From: Desulfamplus sp.
GTDB lineage: Bacteria > Desulfobacterota > Desulfobacteria > Desulfobacterales > Desulfobacteraceae
NCBI GenBank assembly: GCA_015232935.1
Contig: JADFYT010000071.1
Coordinates: 1 to 9,728, forward strand
DNA: 9,728 bases
Direction of reading: 5' to 3'
Shown: in pieces, positions 1 to 6,294 of the stretch
Layout: each line of letters starts with the position of its first letter
How positions within the stretch are numbered: the first letter of the stretch is position 1
Made by a program: the position numbers and the translations under genes
Notes under the pieces: generated by a model
Seen by the model: only the letters and a program-made list of their open reading frames with translations
Told to the model about the DNA's origin: nothing
Databases searched by the model: none

Positions 1-20
1 AAATACCTTAACCTTGCCCT

Positions 21-48
21 AAAAAAACCTTTATCAAGTGGGTTTTTA
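21..48. terminator. Weak AT-rich hairpin, possible terminator
   Basis: An A-rich arm at 23-30 can pair with a T-rich arm at 40-47 (seven Watson-Crick pairs plus one wobble) around a 9-nt loop. A-run on one side and T-run on the other would suit a bidirectional terminator between the tRNA unit and whatever lies left of the window. The stem has only two or three GC pairs, so it is weak. Confidence 0.3.
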
Positions 49-73
49 TAACACCTTGCCGGACAATAGACAA

Positions 74-102
74 CAAAAAAACCCTTGATTTCTCAAGGGT
101 TT
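74..102 (-). terminator. Intrinsic terminator of the tRNA-Ser unit
   Basis: A perfect 10-bp stem (79-88 with 93-102, core CCCTTGA/TCAAGGG) closes a 4-nt loop. Read on the minus strand it ends in seven T's (81-75). It lies about 34 nt beyond the 3' end of the tRNA, the usual place for a Rho-independent terminator of a monocistronic tRNA transcript. Confidence 0.8.
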
Positions 103-135
103 CGGTGTTTTACGGTGTTTCTCTGAATGTTGTAA

Positions 136-225
136 TGGCGGAGAGAGAGGGATTCGAACCCTCGGTACCCGTTAAGATACACACGCTTTCCAGGCGTGCA
201 CCTTCAGCCACTCGGCCATCTCTCC
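136..225 (-). tRNA. tRNA-Ser (anticodon GGA)
   Basis: This 90-nt sequence folds as a class II (long variable arm) tRNA. The 7-bp acceptor stem GGAGAGA/TCTCTCC is perfect, followed by discriminator G and an encoded CCA (136-138). The D-arm contains GGCCGAGTGGCTGAAGG, typical of tRNA-Ser. The anticodon stem CACGC/GCGTG frames the loop CTGGAAA with anticodon GGA at 189-191, reading UCC and UCU serine codons. The T-arm carries GGTTCGAATCC. The encoded CCA and all-paired acceptor stem indicate a functional gene. It is transcribed alone, between its own promoter and terminator. Confidence 0.97.
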
Positions 226-243
226 GCAAAAATATGTTGGCAG

Positions 244-272
244 TAGATATACTTTCTGGGCTTATATGTCAA
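244..272 (-). promoter_or_regulatory. Sigma-70-type promoter of tRNA-Ser
   Basis: On the minus strand a perfect -35 TTGACA (272-267) is followed after exactly 17 bp by TATCTA (249-244) as -10. An alternative -10 (TATATC) lies at 15 bp. Initiation would fall about 12 nt before the tRNA 5' end. The consensus -35 fits a strong stable-RNA promoter; the -10 is poor, so its exact register is uncertain. Confidence 0.65.
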
Positions 273-344
273 GCATTTTAAGTTCCTGAAAAAGCATTCT
301 GATTTTTATGATTAAAGGTAAATACGCAGTGGGTACGCAAAATT

Positions 345-1127
345 TTATGCCTGTTTAATACCTGAAACCAATACAAGCTTTGGAGTGCCACCTTTTTTTG
401 TGTGGAGATATTTTAAAGAGAGAGGTTTGATTGCGTATCTATTCATTGAGGAGATTAACTCAGTCAGGCGATTGACAGGATAAATCAGGTTTAATAATCC
501 TTCTGGCTTGAGAAATCGGGCAGCAGATAATAGCAGTTCATCAAGACAGAGGGTTATTTCATGGCGTGCAATGGCTTTTTGAAGATCAGGATTTAGTCTG
601 CCGCTCCCTTTTTTTTTGTAGGGCGGGTTGGAAATTACCCTGTCAAATTGACCACCTGTGTTTGATGTGCCTGAAAGCTCAATTTTGCTATCCGAGTTTA
701 AACAGTTAATTTGCCTGATATCATCATTGATCAACCTGATTCGGTCTGAAAGCTGATTTGCCTCAAAATTTTGCTGTGCCATATCAGCAAGCTCTTTTTG
801 TATCTCCACGGCTGTTATATGGATATGTGAATATCTAAATGCAAGAAGCAGAGGCATGATTCCGCAGCCTGTACCAATATCCAATATTCTTTCGTTGCTT
901 TCAGGTACTATGTCTGAAACCAATAAAAAGGGATCTATGGAGAATCTGTACCCCTCTTCAGGCTGTATAATCCTGATATTTTCTATAAAGTCACTATTTT
1001 TAACAACGTCGCTATATTCAGCTAATTCACCATGCTCGGCTAATTCACTATGTTCGGTTAATTCGATATTTTTAACATATTCGATGCTTTTAACAGATTC
1101 TGATAGTTGAGTTGTGTAGCTTTGCAA
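345..1127 (-). CDS. TrmN6-like SAM-dependent adenine-N6 methyltransferase
   Basis: A 260-residue class I SAM methyltransferase of the tRNA1(Val) adenine-37 N6 family (E. coli YfiC/TrmN6). Residues 51-64 (RIIQPEEGYRFSID) match the family's N-terminal signature. Motif I is ILDIGTGCGIMPLLLA (81-96), an acidic ribose contact is E108, and the catalytic NPPY is at 167-170, followed by the family-typical region ending in ARHE. The start is TTG at 1127, immediately after the DUF721 stop codon, with an AAGGTG Shine-Dalgarno-like stretch about 9 nt upstream; no ATG precedes the conserved domain. Residues 8-49 are a hexapeptide repeat not expected in the family, and 141-160 is a second low-complexity insert. 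An A9 run encodes the lysines right after NPPY. It is the last gene of the minus-strand run; no clear terminator follows. The substrate is inferred from family and could be another RNA. Confidence 0.85.
   Translation of the reverse strand: MQSYTTQLSESVKSIEYVKNIELTEHSELAEHGELAEYSDVVKNSDFIENIRIIQPEEGYRFSIDPFLLVSDIVPESNERILDIGTGCGIMPLLLAFRYSHIHITAVEIQKELADMAQQNFEANQLSDRIRLINDDIRQINCLNSDSKIELSGTSNTGGQFDRVISNPPYKKKGSGRLNPDLQKAIARHEITLCLDELLLSAARFLKPEGLLNLIYPVNRLTELISSMNRYAIKPLSLKYLHTKKGGTPKLVLVSGIKQA
981..1106 (-). repeat. 18-bp tandem repeat encoding hexapeptides in the TrmN6-like protein
   Basis: About seven consecutive 18-bp units encode residues 8-49: LSESVK, SIEYVK, NIELTE, HSELAE, HGELAE, YSDVVK, NSDFIE. 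The two best units (1035-1052 and 1017-1034) match at 15 of 18 bases. The pattern is x-[S/I]-[E/D]-hydrophobic-hydrophobic-[E/K]. It sits just before the conserved N-terminal signature, so it extends the protein without breaking its fold. A similar hexad occurs in the unrelated gene at 9343-9728. Confidence 0.85.
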
Positions 1128-1433
1128 TTAGTTATGCACCTTTGCAATTTTAAATCTGATCTCCTTTACCATTTCGCACTCAAGTATCTGGTTCAGTTTG
1201 GCAACTATATCCTGTTTGAGAAATGTGAGCTGTTGCATCCAGACAGAGCTTGAGACATTAACAATCAAAATTCCATCTTTGAATGCTCCGGGTTTTGCCT
1301 CTCGGGCGATTGTCTCACCCACCGACACATGCCACAAATCCCATATTCTGGTCATGCCTGTATCACCACTTGGTCTGAAATTTTTCAACGCACTCTCAAG
1401 AATATCCCCTACGTGCGTCATTTTGCCTTTCAT
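1128..1433 (-). CDS. DUF721 / DciA-like protein
   Basis: A 101-residue protein with the DUF721 arrangement: a leading helix (HVGDILESALKNF), the segment around IWDLWHVSVGETIAREAKP, a strand GILIVNVSSSVWMQQLTFL, then a helix ending in NQIL. DciA members of this family help load the replicative helicase in bacteria lacking DnaC. This protein is short and has only the core domain, so equivalence to DciA is likely but not certain. ATG at 1433 follows the dehydrogenase TAA with no gap. Its Shine-Dalgarno AGAGGAG overlaps the last codons of the upstream gene (GAG GAG TTC), which ties the two translationally. Its own TAA abuts the TTG of the next gene. Confidence 0.85.
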   Translation of the reverse strand: MKGKMTHVGDILESALKNFRPSGDTGMTRIWDLWHVSVGETIAREAKPGAFKDGILIVNVSSSVWMQQLTFLKQDIVAKLNQILECEMVKEIRFKIAKVHN

Positions 1434-2633
1434 TTAGAACTCCTCTTGAATTATTTTTCTGATCTGGGCAGAGGCAAGAGTTACAGGATTACCCTTCATG
1501 CTGCTTGACAGCTCTGCCTGTTTTGAAATCAGGGCTATCTGTGATGAATCCAGTCCGGGAAAAGCAATCTTTCGTATATTCATATATCTTGCAATCTCGT
1601 CAATATGGCTGATCCCATCATGAGACCCAGCATCTGGATTGCCGGTCAACAGGCGTGCAATTTGATGATATCTGTTGATTGCTGATTGTGCTTGAGCCAT
1701 GTTAATATTTTCACTGCCTTGTTCATGGAGCCGCTTTTCAAGCATTGAAATATTTTCAGCCATAACAGGGCCAAGAAGACGGGCACATATAACCCCGTGA
1801 GATGCATTGATCATACCGCCCATAGGGCCTGCTATTCCATGCACAGCTCCAAGTTTTGCATTGGCAAGGGTAATTCCACTCAAAAGAGCAGCAATAGACA
1901 TGTCAGATCTTGCATCAATGTCATCCGGCTCGTCATAGGCTTTTTTAAAGGATCTTGAAATAATGGCGATACCCTCTTTGCACAGGGCATCTGTGATCGG
2001 GTTTGCAAATCGGGAGGTAAACGACTCAATAAGCTGAGTAAGAGCATCCATGCCTGTGGATGCCGTAACTTCCGGAGACATGGAAAGAGAAAGTCGCGGG
2101 TCAATCACGGCAATAGACGGATACATGGACGGACTTCTCAGACTCACCTTGACCTTGTATTCACAAGACGAGATCACAGCGTTACATGTAACCTCTGCAC
2201 CTGTTCCAGAGGTGGTGGGAATTGCGATCATTGGCAGCGGTCTTTCAGTCAGAGGGCGACCCTTGCCGATTACCTCAAGATATTGCATTATATCTTGCAT
2301 GTTTGTTGCCATTGCCGCTATTGCCTTGCCCGCGTCAATTACACTTCCTCCACCAACAGCGACAATAAAATCAGCTCCTGTTGTTTTTGCCGTTTCAGCA
2401 CCTTTTACAATATCATCTATAGATGGTTCTCCTGTCTGTTCCATAATCTCATGAGCAATGCCTGAATTGCTAAGGTTCTGGATAATATGGTCAGCTCTGG
2501 CTCTCTTTTTTCCTGTTATCAGAATAGCTTTTTTGCACCGGGTAAAAAGATGCCGGGCAATATAATCAGCAAGTTTTTTTGAAGTGCCATGCCCGAAAAC
2601 TATATTGACGGGTGAAAAAAATGTAAAATCCAA
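1434..2633 (-). CDS. Iron-containing (group III) alcohol dehydrogenase
   Basis: A 399-residue member of the Fe-dependent alcohol dehydrogenase family, the usual full length, predicted cytoplasmic and NAD(P)-dependent. The nucleotide-binding GGGSVID is at 94-100 and the IPTTSGTGAEVT segment at 138-149. Metal ligands are D196, H265 (GAVHG) and H279 (ASHG). The position that is usually the second ligand in DALTHxIE is Q200 here (DALTQLIES). I recall this Q variant as a recurrent subgroup rather than a mutation, but metal content cannot be assumed. The C-terminus has the usual SSMKGNP motif. The start is TTG at 2633, with AGGAGGA about 3-4 nt upstream; the frame stays open upstream to about 2700 without another usable start. 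Substrate is unknown; oxidation or reduction of a short-chain alcohol or aldehyde is expected. First gene of a three-gene minus-strand unit. Confidence 0.92.
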   Translation of the reverse strand: MDFTFFSPVNIVFGHGTSKKLADYIARHLFTRCKKAILITGKKRARADHIIQNLSNSGIAHEIMEQTGEPSIDDIVKGAETAKTTGADFIVAVGGGSVIDAGKAIAAMATNMQDIMQYLEVIGKGRPLTERPLPMIAIPTTSGTGAEVTCNAVISSCEYKVKVSLRSPSMYPSIAVIDPRLSLSMSPEVTASTGMDALTQLIESFTSRFANPITDALCKEGIAIISRSFKKAYDEPDDIDARSDMSIAALLSGITLANAKLGAVHGIAGPMGGMINASHGVICARLLGPVMAENISMLEKRLHEQGSENINMAQAQSAINRYHQIARLLTGNPDAGSHDGISHIDEIARYMNIRKIAFPGLDSSQIALISKQAELSSSMKGNPVTLASAQIRKIIQEEF

Positions 2634-2716
2634 TGTTCCTCCTGATTTTTCGGTGAATTCATCAAAATAAGAGTCAACTGCTTTTGTGGCCGTATTGCCA
2701 TATTAAGGAAGATCTG

Positions 2717-2747
2717 ATTGGCATTGTTTTTCTTAATTGGCATTGTT
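2717..2747. promoter_or_regulatory. 12-bp direct repeat, possible operator
   Basis: ATTGGCATTGTT occurs twice exactly, at 2717-2728 and 2736-2747, 19 bp start to start (nearly two helical turns). The second copy runs into the -35 of the predicted prmA promoter, and the repeat lies between divergent genes. Placement and phasing suit a regulator binding in tandem; no regulator is identified. Confidence 0.4.
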
Positions 2748-2771
2748 ATAGATAAATATCAAGCCTATAAT
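2743..2771 (+). promoter_or_regulatory. Predicted sigma-70-type promoter of prmA
   Basis: TTGTTA (2743-2748, four of six consensus bases) and a perfect TATAAT (2766-2771) are separated by 17 bp. Initiation near 2778 would give a leader of about 40 nt before the GTG start at 2818. The spacing and the perfect -10 are the supporting evidence. Confidence 0.55.
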
Positions 2772-2817
2772 CAAGCAATCTTGATTCAATTTCAAAAAAA
2801 CCTGTCGGAGGTTACAA

Positions 2818-3765
2818 GTGACAAATCCTTATGAGCAGTTGTGGATATATTATCTGGATGGCATTCCTGAAAATGGTGCTCTGGAAAGAGCATTACATGA
2901 AAGTTACAGTATCGATCTACAGCACGATAATCTTGATTCCAGAATGATAGAATCGGATTCTCAACAGAAAGAATCAGATACTTCAAGTCATGAAGTATCT
3001 GATAATTCAAGTCATGACAGCACTTTTATCGGAAACTGGGAAGAGCATGGTTTCTCTTTTCTGTTTTTTTCTGCTCCATGTGATGAGGCAATAGAACTTA
3101 TGCTGTCAAAAGATAATAGCCTTACGCTGATTGAGCGGTATGAAATGAGCGGTGAGGATTGGCATGGAGAGAGAATTGAACCCTATACATCAGGCAGCCT
3201 TTGCGTATCTCCCCCCTGGAAAATTCCATTTGTCAACAAGCCGGGCATAAAGCGTATTCTACTGGATCCGGGTGTGGTGTTCGGGACGGGTCGCCATCCA
3301 ACCACAGAGGATTGCCTTGGGTATATCGAATATGTCTTGCAATCCCAACCTGTTTCAACCGTGCTGGATATCGGTACAGGCACAGGGCTTCTTGCTCTTG
3401 CGGCAGCCGTTCTTGGCTCCAGGAGGGTTTTGGCCATTGATTTTAACCTGCTTGCGGTAAAGACCACGCAAAACAATATCATGCTGAACTCTCTTGAAGA
3501 TAAAATCCTGGCAATTCAGGGCAGGGCGGAAGATTTTGCTTCAATACCTGCGGATCTTGTTGTTGCAAATATCCACTATGACGTCATGAGGCAGATTCTT
3601 GAAATCCCCGGGTTTTTGAATCATTCATGGCTGATTCTCTCAGGTCTTTTAAGAAGTGAGGTTGATAAAGTAGTTGCGTATCTCAAAAAAGAGGGTGGTA
3701 CTGTTATAGAAACAGTATCCCCTGACGGGGTATGGAACACCATTCTGGCCAGGGGGAAGATTTGA
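2818..3765 (+). CDS. prmA: Ribosomal protein L11 methyltransferase
   Basis: PrmA trimethylates ribosomal protein L11 using SAM, in the cytoplasm. The C-terminal catalytic half is clear: DPGVVFGTGRHPTT at 150-163, motif I VLDIGTGTGLLALAA at 182-196, acidic D208, and VVANIHYDVM at 248-257 containing the family's NI motif. The start is GTG at 2818 with GGAGG 6 nt upstream. The protein is 315 residues, longer than E. coli PrmA (about 293). The excess is explained by a polar Ser/Asp/His-rich stretch at residues 41-70 inside the N-terminal substrate-recognition domain, containing two 8-residue repeats. It has its own predicted promoter and appears monocistronic. It runs tail to tail with the cyclase operon, with only 18 bp between stop codons and no visible terminator. 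Confidence 0.93.
   Translation: MTNPYEQLWIYYLDGIPENGALERALHESYSIDLQHDNLDSRMIESDSQQKESDTSSHEVSDNSSHDSTFIGNWEEHGFSFLFFSAPCDEAIELMLSKDNSLTLIERYEMSGEDWHGERIEPYTSGSLCVSPPWKIPFVNKPGIKRILLDPGVVFGTGRHPTTEDCLGYIEYVLQSQPVSTVLDIGTGTGLLALAAAVLGSRRVLAIDFNLLAVKTTQNNIMLNSLEDKILAIQGRAEDFASIPADLVVANIHYDVMRQILEIPGFLNHSWLILSGLLRSEVDKVVAYLKKEGGTVIETVSPDGVWNTILARGKI
2973..3021 (+). repeat. 24-bp tandem repeat with perfect palindrome inside prmA
   Basis: Two 24-bp units, 2974-2997 and 2998-3021, agree at 18 of 24 bases and encode SDTSSHEV and SDNSSHDS (residues 53-68). The first unit is also part of a perfect inverted repeat: 13-bp arms 2973-2985 and 2991-3003 around the 5-nt loop AGTCA. A smaller palindrome (AGAATC/GATTCT) lies at 2949-2961. 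Such hairpins could promote slippage and expansion. Confidence 0.85.
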
Positions 3766-3783
3766 CAAGGCACTACACTCAAA

Positions 3784-6282
3784 TCACTTTCTGGTCATGG
3801 TCCAGACACCACTCCAGTTATCTGGCAGTGGATTTGCTGAAAATTCACTTGAAAGCTCATTACATTTTCTGACGTAGGCCAGGGCAGGGGGGTCTATGTC
3901 AGAAATTGTGGAAAATATCTCCAGAGCCTCCTGCAACTGCCCGTTATAAAAAAGCTGAAGGCCATTATCATAAATCCTGTAAATATCCTGATTGCTTTCA
4001 AACTGATCTGAAAACATTGGCTCAAACACTGTAATTGCCTCTTTTTTACCAACTACCGCAAGCCTTGCGAGCTCCCTGAATGCAAAACATCCGCCGCTCA
4101 GCATCTTTGTTGAAGCATCTTTTATTTCTGCAGTGCCGTTTTCCGACAAAACTCCTTCATATGCCAGATTCTCGCATGTTAAAGACGCTGCATTCCCGGA
4201 ACTCTCGTGATCTGATACAAGGTTTCCAAAGGTTGCCGTATCGTCTTTAATAGATTTATGGGTGTAATCTTTAATAGCTTTATGGGTGGATGCAGATATC
4301 ATGGTGTAGGTTCCAAACTCTTTATTGGCCCCTTCCAGCCGTGCAGCAAGATTTACAGCATCTCCAAGCATTGTATAGTCAAAGCGTGAGTGAGAACCCA
4401 TGTTGCCGACTACAACAATGCCTGTGTTTAAGCCGATACGCATAAGCATGTCTGTACCCACAATCTTTTTCATCTCTGGACGCATCTGTGCAAGTTTTTG
4501 CTGGCACCGGAGAGCCGCTCTCACCGCACAGGCCTCGTGGTTATCTACATCCAGGGGGGCATTCCAGAAGGCAATGATGGCATCTCCTTCATACTTGTCC
4601 ACAGTTCCTCCCTCTTCATGGATTATTTGTGTCATTGCAGAGAGGTAGTTGTTTAAAAGAGATGTCAGATCTTCAGGGGAGAGCTTTTCAGAAATGGAGG
4701 TAAATCCCTGGAGATCTGAAAAAAAGATAGAGAGCTCCTTTCTCTCGCCGCCAAGTTTGAGTTTTTCCGGATGCCTGATAAGCTGTTCAATAAATAGAGG
4801 GCTTAAATACTGACTGAATGCACTCTTGATAAAACGTCGCTGACGGCCTTCACGTACGTAATTGAGACCCAGTGAAAACAGAACAGCTGTGACGGCGGCT
4901 GTTTCTATCACTATCAGCGGCATCCAGATTCCGGTATTATAAGCTAAAAGGGATATCCCGACCGGCATGACTATGGATGATGTGCCAGCCAAAAGGAGCA
5001 CAATGACTCCTTTAAAAAAGGTCATACATACAGAAAATATTACAGACCAGAAAAGTACCAGTATAATTACGAAGTATCCGGGGGTGTCACGGATAAAATC
5101 TCCAGCCAGAAAATTGTCAAGCATGGTGGCCTGAATCTCTACCCCGGGATAGACACTGTCAACAGGTGAGGATCTAAGATCAAAAAGCCCTGGAGCGGAG
5201 AAGCTGAAAAAAACATATTTGTCCCTGAAACTCTCCTTGTAATTGTCCTGATTTTGTCTTTGTACCTGATTTTTTGTATTATGAGATGATCCCCCTGCAT
5301 TTCTGAACTCTATTTCCGACTGTATGATAGCTGCAGCACTGTAGGTTTTGTGGGTTCCTGACGGGCCTCTGTAACGAAGTATTGCCTCTCCCTTTGCATC
5401 CAGAGGTATTTTACGGTTGGCAATATTTAAAATGCCTGATGAGTTGTCTGCATGTTGTATTATCTCTCCTGTAAATTTTTTTTCCGATCCTTTTGTGATG
5501 TCTTTTTCCTGCGTTATTTTTCCCCCCGAATCTCTATCAGCCGCAGGTTTCAAGCCGTTAACGGTCGCAGGTTTCAACTCGTTATCAGCCGCAAAGTAGA
5601 TCCCGAGGCCAAGGCTTGGCACTGCCTTGCTGTCGAAAAAGCTCACCATTCGCGTTCTGCGATATATGCCGTCAGGATCAGGCTCCTGCTGAACATTGCA
5701 AAGTATCGCAGAAGTGGCTGTCAATTCAGGTATGGGCATGACCGCTCTTGGAAAAAGACATGCCTGACCCGCCGGGGTCTTGAGCCAGGAATTGGCACCT
5801 TCAAGCACGATTGGTTCAAAGCCGGCCCCTTGAGGCCATTTTGTATGGCTGCCGCTCAGTTTTTTCAGGAATGCTGCGGATGCCACCTTGCCATAATCAG
5901 CCGCTGCTTTTCCAAAAGTTCTGTCATCTTCAACTCCATAGCTTGATGGTTCGGTGAAAAGCACGTCAAAGGCTACAGCCTTCGCCTGGTTTCTTTTGCA
6001 AAAATCTACAACCACACTGTATATTTCACGCGGCCATGGCCAGTTCAGGCCGTTATTTTGACTCATCCAGTCAAGACTGCCCTGATCCACAAGTATCAGG
6101 CATATCTCGCCTGTTGCAGAAGATGGTTTTGCCATTATTGATTCCCGCCAGTCCCAGGTTTTGCCCTCCCAGATATCCAGAAGGCCAAAGTGCCATAAGG
6201 CCAGTGCTATCAACGCGGCTGCGACTCCGCTCAATATTCCGTGAAACCATTCCCTTGAACCAGAAAAAGGTTTGAGTCTCAT
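3784..6282 (-). CDS. CHASE2-domain membrane adenylate cyclase
   Basis: An 832-residue class III cyclase that makes cAMP from ATP. Order: membrane helix (about 13-35), extracytoplasmic CHASE2 sensor (about 40-395, with the WPWPR and AFDVLFTEPS segments typical of CHASE2), three membrane helices (about 401-423, 424-447, 451-474), then a cytoplasmic cyclase domain (about 510-755). Metal-binding D523 (FFSDLQGFT) and D567 (KYEGD) are present, as are the adenine-specifying pair K563/D635 and transition-state N644/R648 (DAVNLAARLE), so it should be an active adenylate rather than guanylate cyclase. A 60-70-residue polar insert (about 666-731) interrupts the domain between ISAS and FAFRELARLAVVGK. 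Two repeat tracts lie at residues 232-247 and 666-681. The last ~75 residues look helical and TPR-like. Its ATG overlaps the M48 stop (TGATG) and lacks a good Shine-Dalgarno, so translation is probably coupled. Confidence 0.93.
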   Translation of the reverse strand: MRLKPFSGSREWFHGILSGVAAALIALALWHFGLLDIWEGKTWDWRESIMAKPSSATGEICLILVDQGSLDWMSQNNGLNWPWPREIYSVVVDFCKRNQAKAVAFDVLFTEPSSYGVEDDRTFGKAAADYGKVASAAFLKKLSGSHTKWPQGAGFEPIVLEGANSWLKTPAGQACLFPRAVMPIPELTATSAILCNVQQEPDPDGIYRRTRMVSFFDSKAVPSLGLGIYFAADNELKPATVNGLKPAADRDSGGKITQEKDITKGSEKKFTGEIIQHADNSSGILNIANRKIPLDAKGEAILRYRGPSGTHKTYSAAAIIQSEIEFRNAGGSSHNTKNQVQRQNQDNYKESFRDKYVFFSFSAPGLFDLRSSPVDSVYPGVEIQATMLDNFLAGDFIRDTPGYFVIILVLFWSVIFSVCMTFFKGVIVLLLAGTSSIVMPVGISLLAYNTGIWMPLIVIETAAVTAVLFSLGLNYVREGRQRRFIKSAFSQYLSPLFIEQLIRHPEKLKLGGERKELSIFFSDLQGFTSISEKLSPEDLTSLLNNYLSAMTQIIHEEGGTVDKYEGDAIIAFWNAPLDVDNHEACAVRAALRCQQKLAQMRPEMKKIVGTDMLMRIGLNTGIVVVGNMGSHSRFDYTMLGDAVNLAARLEGANKEFGTYTMISASTHKAIKDYTHKSIKDDTATFGNLVSDHESSGNAASLTCENLAYEGVLSENGTAEIKDASTKMLSGGCFAFRELARLAVVGKKEAITVFEPMFSDQFESNQDIYRIYDNGLQLFYNGQLQEALEIFSTISDIDPPALAYVRKCNELSSEFSANPLPDNWSGVWTMTRK
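4240..4287 (-). repeat. 24-bp tandem repeat in the cyclase catalytic-domain insert
   Basis: Two adjacent 24-bp units (4264-4287 and 4240-4263; 20 of 24 bases identical) encode THKAIKDY and THKSIKDD. The first copy continues the normal family sequence after ISAS. The second starts the extra insert, suggesting a recent duplication of native coding DNA that keeps the frame. Confidence 0.88.
5542..5589 (-). repeat. 24-bp tandem repeat in the CHASE2 region
   Basis: Units 5566-5589 and 5542-5565 share 19 of 24 bases, including a 12-base identical start on the plus strand, and encode ADNELKPA and TVNGLKPA (residues 232-247). They open a polar stretch up to about residue 280 that lies between conserved CHASE2 segments, probably a surface loop outside the membrane. 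Confidence 0.8.
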
Positions 6283-6294
6283 CAGATTTTTTTT
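6280..6294 (-). other. Stop/start overlap with A8 slippery run (M48-cyclase junction)
   Basis: The M48 gene ends AGA AAA AAA ATC TGA, and the cyclase ATG shares the stop's last base (TGATG). The eight A's (6294-6287) contain the heptamer A AAA AAA in the register used by -1 frameshift sites. A -1 shift would bypass the stop and run straight into the cyclase frame. Coupled reinitiation is the simpler reading; frameshifting is possible but unproven. Confidence 0.4.

Noticed and set aside
321..340. Hairpin terminator after the TrmN6-like gene
   Set aside because: TACGCA...TACGCA is a direct repeat, not an inverted one, and no stem with a T-run follows.
2050..2454. 134-codon plus-strand frame
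   Set aside because: Antisense shadow of the alcohol dehydrogenase; the minus frame contains all family motifs.
2717..2747. Sigma-54 promoter from the TTGGCA boxes
   Set aside because: The GC doublet expected 10 bp after GG is absent for both copies (CT and GA instead).
5452..5946. 164-codon open frame on the plus strand
   Set aside because: It lies wholly antisense to the clearly coding cyclase, has no ribosome binding site or recognisable motif, and its composition follows from the opposite frame.
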